DNA from: Mayfieldus sp963772265
GTDB taxonomy: Bacteria > Actinomycetota > Thermoleophilia > Solirubrobacterales > 70-9
Direction of reading: 5' to 3'
Assembly (NCBI GenBank): GCA_963772265.1
Contig: CAVYWS010000005.1
Span: 310,001-374,000 of the forward strand
DNA length: 64,000 nt
The translations under genes and the position numbers were made by a program. Below the pieces are notes generated by a model that ran no database searches, was not told where the DNA came from, and worked only from the letters and a program-made list of their open reading frames with translations. This document shows, piece after piece, positions 50,130 to 58,632 of this stretch. Position 1 is the first letter of the stretch. Each line of letters begins with the position of its first letter.

Positions 50130-50822
50130 ATGGCCGAAGCCACTGAAGAGCCTCTAACCATCAATGAGGCATTTCCCCCAGGCGAAGCGGCGGGAGAGTG
50201 GGTTCTTGTCTTGTCGATGGCCATGAACGATCTGGTCACCCTCGACGGAAAGGTCCACGATGCACTTCAAGCAGATGACCCTGACGCGGGTTACTTCTTG
50301 CGTCTCCTCTGCGGGGCCTTGCGCGAGCTGTGGCGCCTCTTCGATGTTGCTGACAACGACCAGGTGGTCGCAGCGCTTGTTTTGAGCATGGTTGAAGAGG
50401 CCAGAGAGGCCTATGGGCAGGTCCGAAAATTCTTTGTCCGTCCAGACGTGCCGGAAGGTGAGCCGTTGCAGTTGTCATGGGGGGAGCTGTATCTCAAGGA
50501 TGTCCGTGACCGCACGTTTCATTACCCCCAAGTTGGCAGCCCCGAACTAGGGGAAGCTCTGCACAAGAGCCGTAAGGAGACGGCTCACGTCAGGGAATCA
50601 GGTCACCGGCCATTCGATTTCGCTGATGTTGTGTCCCAGCAGGCAGCCTTTGGAGATATCAGCGAAGAAGAAAGCGCGGAACGGTTCGCCGAAATCGTCA
50701 CCAAGGCCCAGGAGATAGAGCGACTTCTAGTGCCAGTCGTATGGGCGGCTCTCGGAAGTCATCTACGGGCCCGGAACATTGATCCGCAGCGCCTCCGCAT
50801 TTCCGACCAAGATGCTCTTTGA
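50130..50822 (+). CDS. Unknown helical protein with HEPN-like R-x4-H motif
   Basis: 230 residues from ATG 50130. Mostly helical: LMALL-type segments (LVLSMAMNDLVTLDGKVHDAL; GYFLRLLCGALRELWRLFDV; VVAALVLSMVEEAREAYGQV), then KDVRDRTFHYPQVG around residues 123-136, in which R126-x4-H131 fits the catalytic R-x(4-6)-H pattern of HEPN ribonucleases, and a C-terminal helical region (ESAERFAEIVTKAQEIERLLVPVVWAALGSHL). HEPN proteins often serve as RNase toxins in defence and abortive-infection systems. Assignment rests on a motif and helical content only. First gene of the tRNA-Val element. Confidence 0.55.
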   Translation: MAEATEEPLTINEAFPPGEAAGEWVLVLSMAMNDLVTLDGKVHDALQADDPDAGYFLRLLCGALRELWRLFDVADNDQVVAALVLSMVEEAREAYGQVRKFFVRPDVPEGEPLQLSWGELYLKDVRDRTFHYPQVGSPELGEALHKSRKETAHVRESGHRPFDFADVVSQQAAFGDISEEESAERFAEIVTKAQEIERLLVPVVWAALGSHLRARNIDPQRLRISDQDAL

Positions 50823-50864
50823 CAAAACAAAGGGGAATGCGCGTGCGCTTGCGATGTTGATGCC

Positions 50865-51086
50865 ATGTCTAATCAAGCAGGCGACAGGCTGATAACGACC
50901 AATGAGGCGGCTGGGCTGCTGAGAGTTTCCCCGGCAACGATTCTCAACTGGATTGACCAGGGCCTCATTCCGTATGTTCAACTCCCGACGGCGGGTAGGA
51001 AGCGGCGGCGATTTCGAATTCCCCGCACAGGCCTATTGGCATCGCTTCGGTCGAACTTCGACCTAACAAAGCACTTCGGCCCCTAG
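50865..51086 (+). CDS. Helix-turn-helix protein, probable excisionase/regulator
   Basis: 73 residues from ATG 50865. MerR-like/HTH_17 DNA-binding domain: LITTNEAAGLLRVSPATILNWIDQGLIPYVQLPTAGRKRRRFRI, the layout of excisionase-family proteins (helix-turn-helix followed by a wing and Arg-rich strand). On a tRNA-integrated element it is the natural recombination directionality factor or repressor. It follows the HEPN-like gene by about 40 bases. Confidence 0.8.
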   Translation: MSNQAGDRLITTNEAAGLLRVSPATILNWIDQGLIPYVQLPTAGRKRRRFRIPRTGLLASLRSNFDLTKHFGP

Positions 51087-51233
51087 GCCTACGCGGTGCC
51101 TTCGCGGATCGTTAGCGCTGATTGCTTCCAATCGTCGCTTTTCCGCACCCGCGCTCGTTACAGCCACCAGATTGATTCCTTCACTTCAGTCATGGACGGC
51201 AGCCACAACCCAAGCGAGTGACGGCAAAGAAGC

Positions 51234-52343
51234 CTACGAGCGCACAACAATCATCACTTCAGCTATCAGGCTGAAAGTTTGTATGTGGGCGATCTCGATG
51301 TCCTGCCGGTGTGTCTTGGCGTGAACACCTTTTCCAAGCAACTCCACCAGCATGTCTAGGCGGCGAGCAAGGTCGCTAATTTGCGCTTCCAGCGAAGCGA
51401 AAGTCGTGGCGCTTTCAATTCGTTCGCCGAGAAACATTAGAAGCCGGTTTTTGAAGTGCCTGTCGGTGACTTCTCTCGCCTCACCCTGGCGATCAAGAAC
51501 CGGCTTAGGCTGAGGCGGATATACCTGATCGGCCAAGAATGACAAGGCCCTTCGGCAGGACAGCGCAGCGTGAGCTAGCGATTCACTCTGGTCTGATCCG
51601 GTAAGCAGACGCTCTCGGGCAGCATCCAAGCAATCGGCTGAATCCGGAAAGCAGGACCGCAGCTCACCTTCTAGTCGCCGATCATCAGGTGCGCGGAGAA
51701 CTGCGGTCTCTTCTCGCCGGGGAATAGGGAGGCCTCTTGGCGGTCCTGCGGGTTGAGGCAGTAGCGGCGCCGTGGCGCTCTCCGAAACCATCGGCTTGAG
51801 CGCCTTTACTCGCCTTGCTTTGGGTCTCGGCCTGGCGACCTGTCCAGCCACGGTCGGAGCCGTCAACGCCTTTATTGCTTTATCGACCTCGACGCGGCTA
51901 CTCGCGTTCGCTGAAAGGGCATTGAGAATGCTCTTGCTCAGCTGGCGATTGAAAGCCGACCCGACCCCGGCCTGCTGCGCCAGTGTTGTGGCTAGCTTCG
52001 GATTGACCGACAACTCATGCTGAAGAGACCGCTTAATAGCGGGCGCAAGTCGCTCTAGCGCCTGGTGATGGGTCGTTACGCTGCGACCCAGCGCCCGGTA
52101 GCGAGCAGAGAGCCGGGCATCGAGGTGGGCTGCGGGATTGACTTTCAACGCGCTGACCGAATATCCGGGAAGCGCTGCTGCGCGGGCACTACTTGCTATC
52201 GCCCCCTTCGTCGCAAGGGTTTGCCTTGCGATCTTGGCAATCGTGGTGTTATTGAAGGTGGAAACTTGCTGTGCTTTGGCTATCGCGGCCCCGCGCTGGT
52301 CAGAGGCGGAACCGATTTGGGTTAATTGTTTGGTGGATTTCAT
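51234..52343 (-). CDS. Unknown cargo protein, Ala-rich N-terminus and helical C-terminal domain
   Basis: 369 residues from ATG 52343. Residues 1-170 are Ala/Ser/Gln-rich helices without a family match. Residues about 245-365 look like a separate helical domain: ESLAHAALSCRRALSFLADQVYPP, FKNRLLMFLGERI, ISDLARRLDMLVELLGKGVHAKTHRQDIEIAHIQTFSLIAEVM. The CRRAL-LADxxYPP and KGVHA segments recall, from memory, C-terminal domains of uncharacterised defence-associated (Abi-like/HEPN-like) proteins. That link is tentative. Separated from the integrase by about 115 bases; same strand. Confidence 0.55.
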   Translation of the reverse strand: MKSTKQLTQIGSASDQRGAAIAKAQQVSTFNNTTIAKIARQTLATKGAIASSARAAALPGYSVSALKVNPAAHLDARLSARYRALGRSVTTHHQALERLAPAIKRSLQHELSVNPKLATTLAQQAGVGSAFNRQLSKSILNALSANASSRVEVDKAIKALTAPTVAGQVARPRPKARRVKALKPMVSESATAPLLPQPAGPPRGLPIPRREETAVLRAPDDRRLEGELRSCFPDSADCLDAARERLLTGSDQSESLAHAALSCRRALSFLADQVYPPQPKPVLDRQGEAREVTDRHFKNRLLMFLGERIESATTFASLEAQISDLARRLDMLVELLGKGVHAKTHRQDIEIAHIQTFSLIAEVMIVVRS

Positions 52344-52458
52344 GGCTTCTCGGGTTTGGGATGGTCGTGGCCGGAAGGTCCCTACGTAGTGGCTCTTCCC
52401 ATGCGCTTGAGGCTAGCCAGAGCTGCGGACGTTGCCCCAGCTCCGCCGCCTCCCTCGG

Positions 52459-53739
52459 CTAGAGGGTGAAGTCCCGCAGCGCCTGCCGTGCTCGCTCTGG
52501 TTTGGTGTGCGCGTAATGGCGCCGCGTGGTGGAAATATCTTTGTGGCGAAGGACTTCCGAAACGACGTCGATAGCCATGGGGTGGTCAGGGTCGTTTAGC
52601 GCGAATCGGGCCCAGGCGCGACGAAGCGAGTGGGGGCAGATCTTCGAGGTTTTGCCATTCACCGCTTCGTGCTTTGCATTCGTCGATCTGAGTGCAACCT
52701 TCGCTCTGATTCCGCGCCACTTGAGCATCTTGGCCATCTGATTGGGGAGGACGGGTTTGCCGTTTCGCGTCAAGAGGACGAATGCAGTCTCCTCATCCTC
52801 GAGCGCCTGCCGCACCTTCGGATTGATTGCCGCCTGCTTGAGCTGCCACTTTCGATATTGGCGGAACACCGCAAGGAGCCTCGGATGCAGGTCGAATGTG
52901 TCCACCTTTTTTCCTTTACCAATGAGCCGCCAGGTCCCTTCGTCGAGGTCGATATCGCGCCAGCGGGTCTCCACAAACGGGGCGCGGCGGGAGGGGGCAT
53001 AAAAGACCCAGTGGGCTATGAGGCGATCCCTGGGCTTGCCAGGGGCATCAAAAAGCTTCAGCACTTCTGAACGGGTCGGCGACCACTGCGGAACTGTCAC
53101 AACCGTTGGGCAGTCGATTCCGGAACTTGGATCGTGATCCGGCAGATCCTCGTCCATCATGAAGTGGTGATAGAGGAAGCGGATTGCTGAGAGGTAGCCC
53201 TTCTGAGTCGAGCCGCTCCAGCCGCAGTCAGAACGTCCGTCGGGATAACCCCTATCCCGACACCATGAGCAAGCCAGTCGGGATTGAGCGGGAACCGCAC
53301 CGCCAGGCTCGCCCAGATGATCGAGAAACATCGCAATGTGCTTGCGCTTCGCCGTATAAAAGTTTCGCCGGTGGGCGCTCTCTAGATATTCAGCGAAATG
53401 GCCCAGGTCGGTTGCGTATTCCTTGCGCGTTTGCCTCGTCGGCTTGCGCTTGTGGTTGATCGAAACGGCTTCTCGTATGAGCTGCTCCGAACTCAAGTGC
53501 ATCCGGATCCGTCCTGCGTCCTCTTGTAGTTGGGCGAGGTTGGACGCGGCCCTGGCTTGGACGTGGTTTGCGCGTCGCCTTCCGGCAGGTGCGCGGTATT
53601 GCCGACCCCGGTGTTCCCCAATTCGCTGCATATGAGAACTAAGGGGTTTTTTGAAAGCGATACCGGAGCGATTTGCGCTCTGGTTTCGACTTGCAGTTTG
53701 CTGCTTGTCCATAAGAGAAATATGGGACGTTTGCAGCAA
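52459..53739 (-). CDS. Tyrosine integrase of the tRNA-Val element
   Basis: Up to 426 residues; the homologous part begins around residue 80 (MHLSSEQLIREAVSINHKRKPTRQTRKEYATDLGHFAEYLES), so starts at 53631 or 53502 are possible. A Cys-containing insertion (CSWCRDRGYPDGRSDCGWSGS) lies in the core-binding region. Catalytic residues: Arg in APSRRAPFVETRWRDIDLD, Lys in GKGKKVDTFDLHP, HSLRRAWARFAL, LRHKDISTTRRHYAHT (His and Tyr). All are present, so it should be active. It ends near 52.46 kb and its 5' end faces attR, about 95 bases away. Confidence 0.9.
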   Translation of the reverse strand: MLQTSHISLMDKQQTASRNQSANRSGIAFKKPLSSHMQRIGEHRGRQYRAPAGRRRANHVQARAASNLAQLQEDAGRIRMHLSSEQLIREAVSINHKRKPTRQTRKEYATDLGHFAEYLESAHRRNFYTAKRKHIAMFLDHLGEPGGAVPAQSRLACSWCRDRGYPDGRSDCGWSGSTQKGYLSAIRFLYHHFMMDEDLPDHDPSSGIDCPTVVTVPQWSPTRSEVLKLFDAPGKPRDRLIAHWVFYAPSRRAPFVETRWRDIDLDEGTWRLIGKGKKVDTFDLHPRLLAVFRQYRKWQLKQAAINPKVRQALEDEETAFVLLTRNGKPVLPNQMAKMLKWRGIRAKVALRSTNAKHEAVNGKTSKICPHSLRRAWARFALNDPDHPMAIDVVSEVLRHKDISTTRRHYAHTKPERARQALRDFTL

Positions 53740-53831
53740 AGAACCGGAGCATTAGACCGATCTACAGCTGCTTGCGAGGTCGCAGGCACGGTCAGACTCC
53801 GCAACTGGTCAGATTGGTTCGCGCTTAGAGC

Positions 53832-53862
53832 GAGGTCACTGGTTCGAGCCCAGTTACGCCCA
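53832..53862 (+). repeat. attR: exact copy of tRNA-Val 3' end
   Basis: 31 bases identical to 49897-49927. The rest of the tRNA is absent here. The stop codon of the next chromosomal gene (TAA at 53867-53869, minus strand) lies only 4 bases away, so that gene was not interrupted. Confidence 0.9.
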
Positions 53863-53866
53863 CTTC

Positions 53867-54556
53867 TTAGGTTTCTTCGAGGTACGCACCGAGTCGCTCG
53901 GCAAGCTCATTGGGGCGACTGAGCGCCGGAGTGTGACCGCTTGCCAGCTCGTCGGGTTCGAATCCGAGACGCTCGCGCACGACACCGCGCAGCCAGTCGG
54001 CCGGGAAGAGGCGATCGTCGCGGCAGACGATGAACCTCGTCGGTACGTCCGGCCACCCCTCGAGCGGCCACGGTTGCCGCATCGGGGTGTCGGCCTGGTC
54101 TCGTCCCCTCTTCAAGCGCCTCGACCGCCAGCTCGCGGGGGACGTCCTGGTAGAAGGTTGCGATCAGTTCGTCCTCTTCGCTCGCCGGGCTGTCCTCCCC
54201 GTCGCCCGGCTCGCCGACCGCCTGCTCGTAGCCGGTGTTGGCCCACCACTCGTTCGCCCGTCTCTCCCGGTGCCGGGACCATCCCGGCGACCAGAACCAT
54301 CAGGTCGACCGGCACCCGCTCGCAGACCATCGGTGCGGTGAAGCCGCCGAGAGACTGCGCCACTACGACGAGGTCGGTGCGGTCCCCGACCGCGTCGACC
54401 ACGGAGTCGGCGTATTCCGACCACCCGGCTGACTGGTCATCGCACGGCAGGTCCACGGCCACCACGTCGTGGCCCCTCCGCCGCAGCCCCGGCTCCACCA
54501 GATGCCAGTACCAACCGACGTCGCCTGCGCCAGTGGATGAGGGCGTAGCTGGCCAT
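53867..54556 (-). CDS. Alpha/beta hydrolase (EstC/salicylate esterase-like), frameshifted
   Basis: About 229 residues when joined from ATG 54556 (ASYALIHGAGDVGWYWHLVEPGLRRRGHDVVAVDLPCDD). Nucleophile elbow VVAQSLGGFTAPMV, catalytic Asp region FIVCRDDRLFPADW and the His in ELASGHTPALSRP are all present; the architecture resembles plant-type esterase/hydroxynitrile lyase relatives. Three one-base breaks occur: near 54535, around 54236-54250 (ERWWANTGYEQAVGE must be recovered), and near 54110. Left end is next to attR. Confidence 0.75.
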
Positions 54557-54623
54557 GCCCCCGATCGTAGGCAATGCAAGGCGCTGAGCTCGGCATCGCG
54601 GCCGCCGCGTATCGTGGCCGCCC

Positions 54624-56546
54624 GTGCTGGCGACCTATGCATCGGTGATCGCCGTCTGCGCCTCGTCGCTGGCGATCGGCCAGGCGGCGCTGGCGCTGTG
54701 CGGGTGGCGGCGCTGGTCCTGGCTCGCGCCGGCGGTCGGTCTGGCGCTCGTCACCGCGCTTTGCTGGGCGACGGTACGGCTGCCGGGCGACGGCACGATC
54801 TCGGCGATCGCGGTCTTCCTCGCCACGGCGGCGTCGCTGGTCTTCCTCGCCGGGCGGGTCGAGGAGGTCGGCGACGCGGTTCGGGATGCAGTGCCGGTCG
54901 TGGTCGTCGCCCTGATCGCCGCATCGCTGCCGTTCATCGTCGAGGGCCGGTTCGGGATCCTCGGCACGAGCTTCAACCCCGACATGTCCCAGCACCTGCT
55001 GGCCGCCGACCGGCTTGCCCACGGGACCGACTCGCAGCTGCTGGCCCAGGGCTACCCACTCGGCCCGCACGCGGTCGTCGTCGCCCTCGACAAGGGGCTC
55101 GACGTCGGCCTGGTCCACGGCTTCGGCGGTCTCACCCTCGCGATCTCGGTGCTCGCGTCGGTGACCGCACTGGGTGCCCTCAGCGATCTGGGGCGGATCC
55201 CACGCTGGATCGCCGCCCTGCTGGTCGGCCTGCCCTACATGGTCGCCTCCTACCTGGCGCAGGGGGCGTTCAAAGAGACGATGCAGGCCCTTTTCGTGCT
55301 TGCCTTCGCGATCTGCCTGGGCGGGATGGCGCTGCGACACCGGCGCCTCGACCGGGGGCGTGGTCCGGACGACCGAAGTGGGGAAGGGGGACGGTGGGGG
55401 ACGAGCGGCAGGGCCGTGGCATGGCTGGCTGCCGCGAGGGTCCCACCGTCCCCCTCAACCGGCCCGCTCGTCGCAGTGCCGCTGGCGCTGCTCGCCGCCG
55501 GAAGCGTCTTCACCTACAGCTTCCCTGGCCTGACCTGGCTGATCGGCGCCCTCGTGCTCTGGGCGCTGGCCGAACTGTTCCTGGTCAAGCGATCCGGTGG
55601 GGACGTCGCGGCGGCGCTGCGGGCCGCATTGCAGCCGGCCTGGCTGGCGCTTCTCGTCTTCGCGGTGTTGGTCGCTCCCGAGCTCGGCCGCATGATCGAC
55701 TTCGGCAGTTTCGAGACCTTCGATCCCAACGGCCCCGGGCTCGGCAACCTGTTCGGGCAGATCTCGCCGGTCGAGGCACTCGGGATCTGGCCCTCCGGCG
55801 ACTTCCGGCTCACGGCGGGGGCGGGGGCCGTACCGGCGATCGGGTTCTACGCCGGGGTCGCGTTCGCCGGCGCGCTCCTGCTCTGGGGCCTGTGGTGGTG
55901 GCTGCGGCGGGCCGAGGTCGCGGTTCCGGCGGCGCTGATCGCGGCCGCGCTTGCCTACGCGGCGGCGCGGGCCGGCGGCACCGCCTACACGGCGGCCAAG
56001 GCGATCGAGATGGCGGCGCCGCTGGCGGCGCTGGTCATCGTGCGGCCGCTGCTGCGCTTCGAGCCGCAGGAGCTGCGTCCGGGTTCGCTGACCGCCGTGG
56101 TCAGGCCGCTGGCTGCGGCCGCGTTCGTGGTCGCCGCGGGGGGCTGCAGCCTGCTGGCGCTCGCCAACGGTCCGGTCGGGCCGACCTCCTACTCGCCGGC
56201 GCTGACCGGGCTGCGGCCGCAACTCGCCGGCAGCTCGACCCTGGTGCTGGCGCCGCCCGACCTGATCCTCGACCAGCACGGAACGCCTTACATCGCCTGG
56301 GAGCTGCGCGGCGGCCGCGTCTGCATCGGTACGCATCGGGACGAGCGAAGGCCGCCCCCGCCGGGCGTCGAGTTCGTGATCACGTGGGCGGACGCGGGCA
56401 CCCGGCCACCGGCTCCCGGCCTGCGCCTGGTTCGGCGGGCTGGTCCCTATCTGCTCTGGCGACGCAGCGGCCCGATCCGAGGCCGAAGCCCGTGCCCGCT
56501 GATCGCGGTGCGCTCCGCGCGCCAGGGCGAGAAGCAGGCCGGTTGA
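54624..56546 (+). CDS. Large polytopic membrane protein (GT-C-like architecture)
   Basis: 640 residues from GTG 54624. More than ten hydrophobic segments (e.g. SVIAVCASSLAIGQAALAL, LVTALCWATV, VPVVVVALIAASLPFIV, LLVGLPYMVASYL, LFVLAFAICLGGMAL, WLALLVFAVLVAPEL, LIAAALAYAAARA). An extracellular-loop Asp-rich segment follows helix 3 (FGILGTSFNPDMSQHLLAADRLAHG), as in GT-C glycosyltransferases. The C-terminal soluble part has CIGTHRDERRPPPPGVEFVITWADAG. It could be a sugar transferase or lipid-linked polymer enzyme; not assignable further. A REP-like hairpin encodes a loop around residues 254-278. Confidence 0.75.
   Translation: MLATYASVIAVCASSLAIGQAALALCGWRRWSWLAPAVGLALVTALCWATVRLPGDGTISAIAVFLATAASLVFLAGRVEEVGDAVRDAVPVVVVALIAASLPFIVEGRFGILGTSFNPDMSQHLLAADRLAHGTDSQLLAQGYPLGPHAVVVALDKGLDVGLVHGFGGLTLAISVLASVTALGALSDLGRIPRWIAALLVGLPYMVASYLAQGAFKETMQALFVLAFAICLGGMALRHRRLDRGRGPDDRSGEGGRWGTSGRAVAWLAAARVPPSPSTGPLVAVPLALLAAGSVFTYSFPGLTWLIGALVLWALAELFLVKRSGGDVAAALRAALQPAWLALLVFAVLVAPELGRMIDFGSFETFDPNGPGLGNLFGQISPVEALGIWPSGDFRLTAGAGAVPAIGFYAGVAFAGALLLWGLWWWLRRAEVAVPAALIAAALAYAAARAGGTAYTAAKAIEMAAPLAALVIVRPLLRFEPQELRPGSLTAVVRPLAAAAFVVAAGGCSLLALANGPVGPTSYSPALTGLRPQLAGSSTLVLAPPDLILDQHGTPYIAWELRGGRVCIGTHRDERRPPPPGVEFVITWADAGTRPPAPGLRLVRRAGPYLLWRRSGPIRGRSPCPLIAVRSARQGEKQAG
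55385..55455. repeat. REP-like inverted repeat inside a coding region
   Basis: 14-bp perfect inverted arms, AGGGGGACGGTGGG at 55385-55398 and its complement at 55442-55455, 43 bases apart. The insert keeps the reading frame, adding a hydrophilic, low-complexity loop (GEGGRWGTSGRAVAWLAAAR) between membrane segments. The GGGACGGT core resembles palindromic units that recur in related actinobacterial genomes. Confidence 0.65.
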
Positions 56547-56568
56547 GCGGCTTCGTAGCATGGGCGCG

Positions 56569-58507
56569 ATGACGGTCAAGCTTCCCGACGGCTCCGAGCT
56601 CGAGCTCTCCGACGGCGCGACCGGCGCCGACGCCGCCGCGGCGATCGGCGCCGGGCTGGCGAAGGCGGCGCTGGCGGTCCGGGTCGACGGCGAGCTGCGC
56701 GACCTATCGGCGCCGTTGGCCGACGGCGCGTCGATCGAGATCGTCACCGACCGCGACCCCGACGCGCTGGACCTGATCCGCCACGACGCCGCCCACGTGA
56801 TGGCCACCGCGGTGCTCGACCTCTGGCCGGGGACCAAGGTGACGATCGGGCCGCCGATCGAGAACGGCTTCTACTACGACTTCGAGTTCCCCGAGGGCAC
56901 GACTGTCAGCGACGACGACCTCGAGCGGATCGAGGCGGCGATGGCCGAGCACGTCAAGGCCGACGAGCCGTTCGAGCGCCGCGAGCTCCCGGCCGGGGAG
57001 GCGATCGAGAAGTTCCTCGGCGAGGGTCAGGACTACAAGGTCGAGCTGATCGAGGACCTGGTCCGCGACGAGGGGGTGAGCACCGTCTCGCTCTACCGCA
57101 ACGGTCCCTTCGAGGACCTCTGCCGCGGCCCCCACGGCCCCTCGACCGGGCGGATCAAGGCGTTCAAGCTCAACTCCCTGGCCGGCGCCTATTGGCGCGG
57201 CGACGAGACGCGCCAGATGCTGACCCGGATCTACGGCACCGCGTTCTTCTCCAAGCAGGACCTGGCGGACCATCTCGAGCGAATCGAGCAGGCGCGGGCC
57301 CGCGACCATCGCCGCCTCGGGCCCCAGCTCGGGCTCTTCACCCTGCGCGAGGAGGCGCCGGGGATGCCGTTCTGGCTGCCGAACGGAACCGTGCTGCTGC
57401 GCGCGATCGAGGCCGAGGTCCGCGAGCAGCTCGCAGAAGCGCGGCTACTCCGAGATCAAGACCCCGCGGGTGCTCGACGAGGAGCTCTGGCACCGCTCCG
57501 GGCACTACGACAACTACCGCGAGAACATGTTCTTCGCCGAGCCCTCGCAGCGCGAGGGGGACCAGCGCCGCTTCGCGCTGAAGCCGATGAACTGCCCCGG
57601 CGCCTGCCTCGCCTTCGCCTCCGAGCAGCGCTCCTACCGCGACCTGCCCCTGCGGCTGGCCGAGTTCGGCGACGTCTCCCGCTACGAGCGCGAGGGCGTC
57701 CTGCACGGGCTGCTGCGGGTGCGGGCCTTCACCCAGGACGACGCCCACGTCTTCTGCACCCTCGAACAGGTCACCGACGAGGTCGACTCGATCTGCGAGG
57801 CGATCGACGAGCTCTACGAGCGATTCGGCTTCGACGACGTCCGGGTCGAGCTCTCGACCCGGCCCGAGAAGTCGATCGGCACCGACGAGCAGTGGGACCG
57901 CGCCGAGGGCTCGCTGCGCGAGGCGCTCGAGCGCCAGGGCCGCGAGTTCGACGTCGCCCCCGGCGAGGGGACCTTCTACGGGCCGAAGATCGACTTCCAC
58001 ATCACCGACGCCCTCGGGCGCTCCTGGCAGTGCGGCACCTGCCAGCTCGACTTCTTCATGCCCGAGCGCCTCGGCTGCGCCTACACCGGGGCCGACAACG
58101 CCGAGCACGTGCCGGTGATGATCCATCGCGCCCTGCTCGGCTCGATGGAGCGCTTCGCCGGGATCCTGATCGAGCACTACGCGGGGCGCTTCCCGACCTG
58201 GCTGGCGCCGGTGCAGGTGATCCTGCTGCCGGTTGCCGACCGGCACGTCGAGGGGGCACGCGAGATCGAGGGCGAGCTGAGAGCGGCCGGATTCCGGCCC
58301 CGGCTCGACGAGCGCTCCGAGTCGGTGGGCCGCAAGATCCGCGACGCCGAGCTGGCCCGGGCTCCCTTCATGCTGGTGCTCGGCGACCGCGAGCAGGAGG
58401 CGGGGGAGGTCTCGGTCCGCTCGCACGAGCAAGGTGACCTCGGGTCGATGAGCCTCGAGAAGTTCGGCGAGCGTCTGCGCGAGGAGATCGGTGCGGCCCA
58501 GGCCTGA
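56569..58507 (+). CDS. thrS: Threonyl-tRNA synthetase, frameshifted
   Basis: About 645 residues when repaired, from ATG 56569 (TVKLPDGSELELSDG, the TGS start). N-terminal TGS and editing domains (RHDAAHVMATAVLDLWPGTKVTIGPPIENGFYYDF; CRGPHGPSTGRIKAFKL), class II core (GMPFWLPNGTVLL; motif 2 and NCPGACLAFASE with the zinc Cys; FTQDDAHVFC; SWQCGTCQLDFFMPERLGCAYTGADN, motif 3 HRALLGSMERFAGILIEHY) and the anticodon-binding end (APVQVILLPVADRHVEGA). The frame breaks near 57433: dropping one base restores QKRGYSEIKTPRVLDEELW. An essential gene, so error is likely. infC follows. Confidence 0.93.
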
Positions 58508-58632
58508 CCCTGTGTCATACTCCGACCACTTGACTGCCGGTACGACACGCACCCCGCGCCGCTGAGCGCCCGCCGTGCCCGCTTTCGCAACCTTCCTCGT
58601 GAACGCTTGAGTCTCGACCGCTTCTCTCACTA

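Larger units (their letters stand above)
49897..53862. mobile_element. Small integrative element inserted at tRNA-Val
   Basis: 3.97 kb bounded by an exact 31-bp direct repeat of the tRNA-Val 3' end (49897-49927 and 53832-53862). Inside, in order: an unknown 230-residue protein with a HEPN-like motif (+), an excisionase-like HTH protein (+), an unknown 369-residue protein (-) and a complete tyrosine integrase (-) beside the right repeat. There are no capsid, conjugation or replication genes, so it is a minimal element, possibly a satellite or a defence-type island that needs helper functions. Composition is clearly less GC-rich than the flanks. Confidence 0.88.

Noticed and set aside
55455..56837. 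460-codon minus-strand frame
   Set aside because: Arg/Gln/Gly-rich antisense of the membrane protein and thrS; no recognisable domain.
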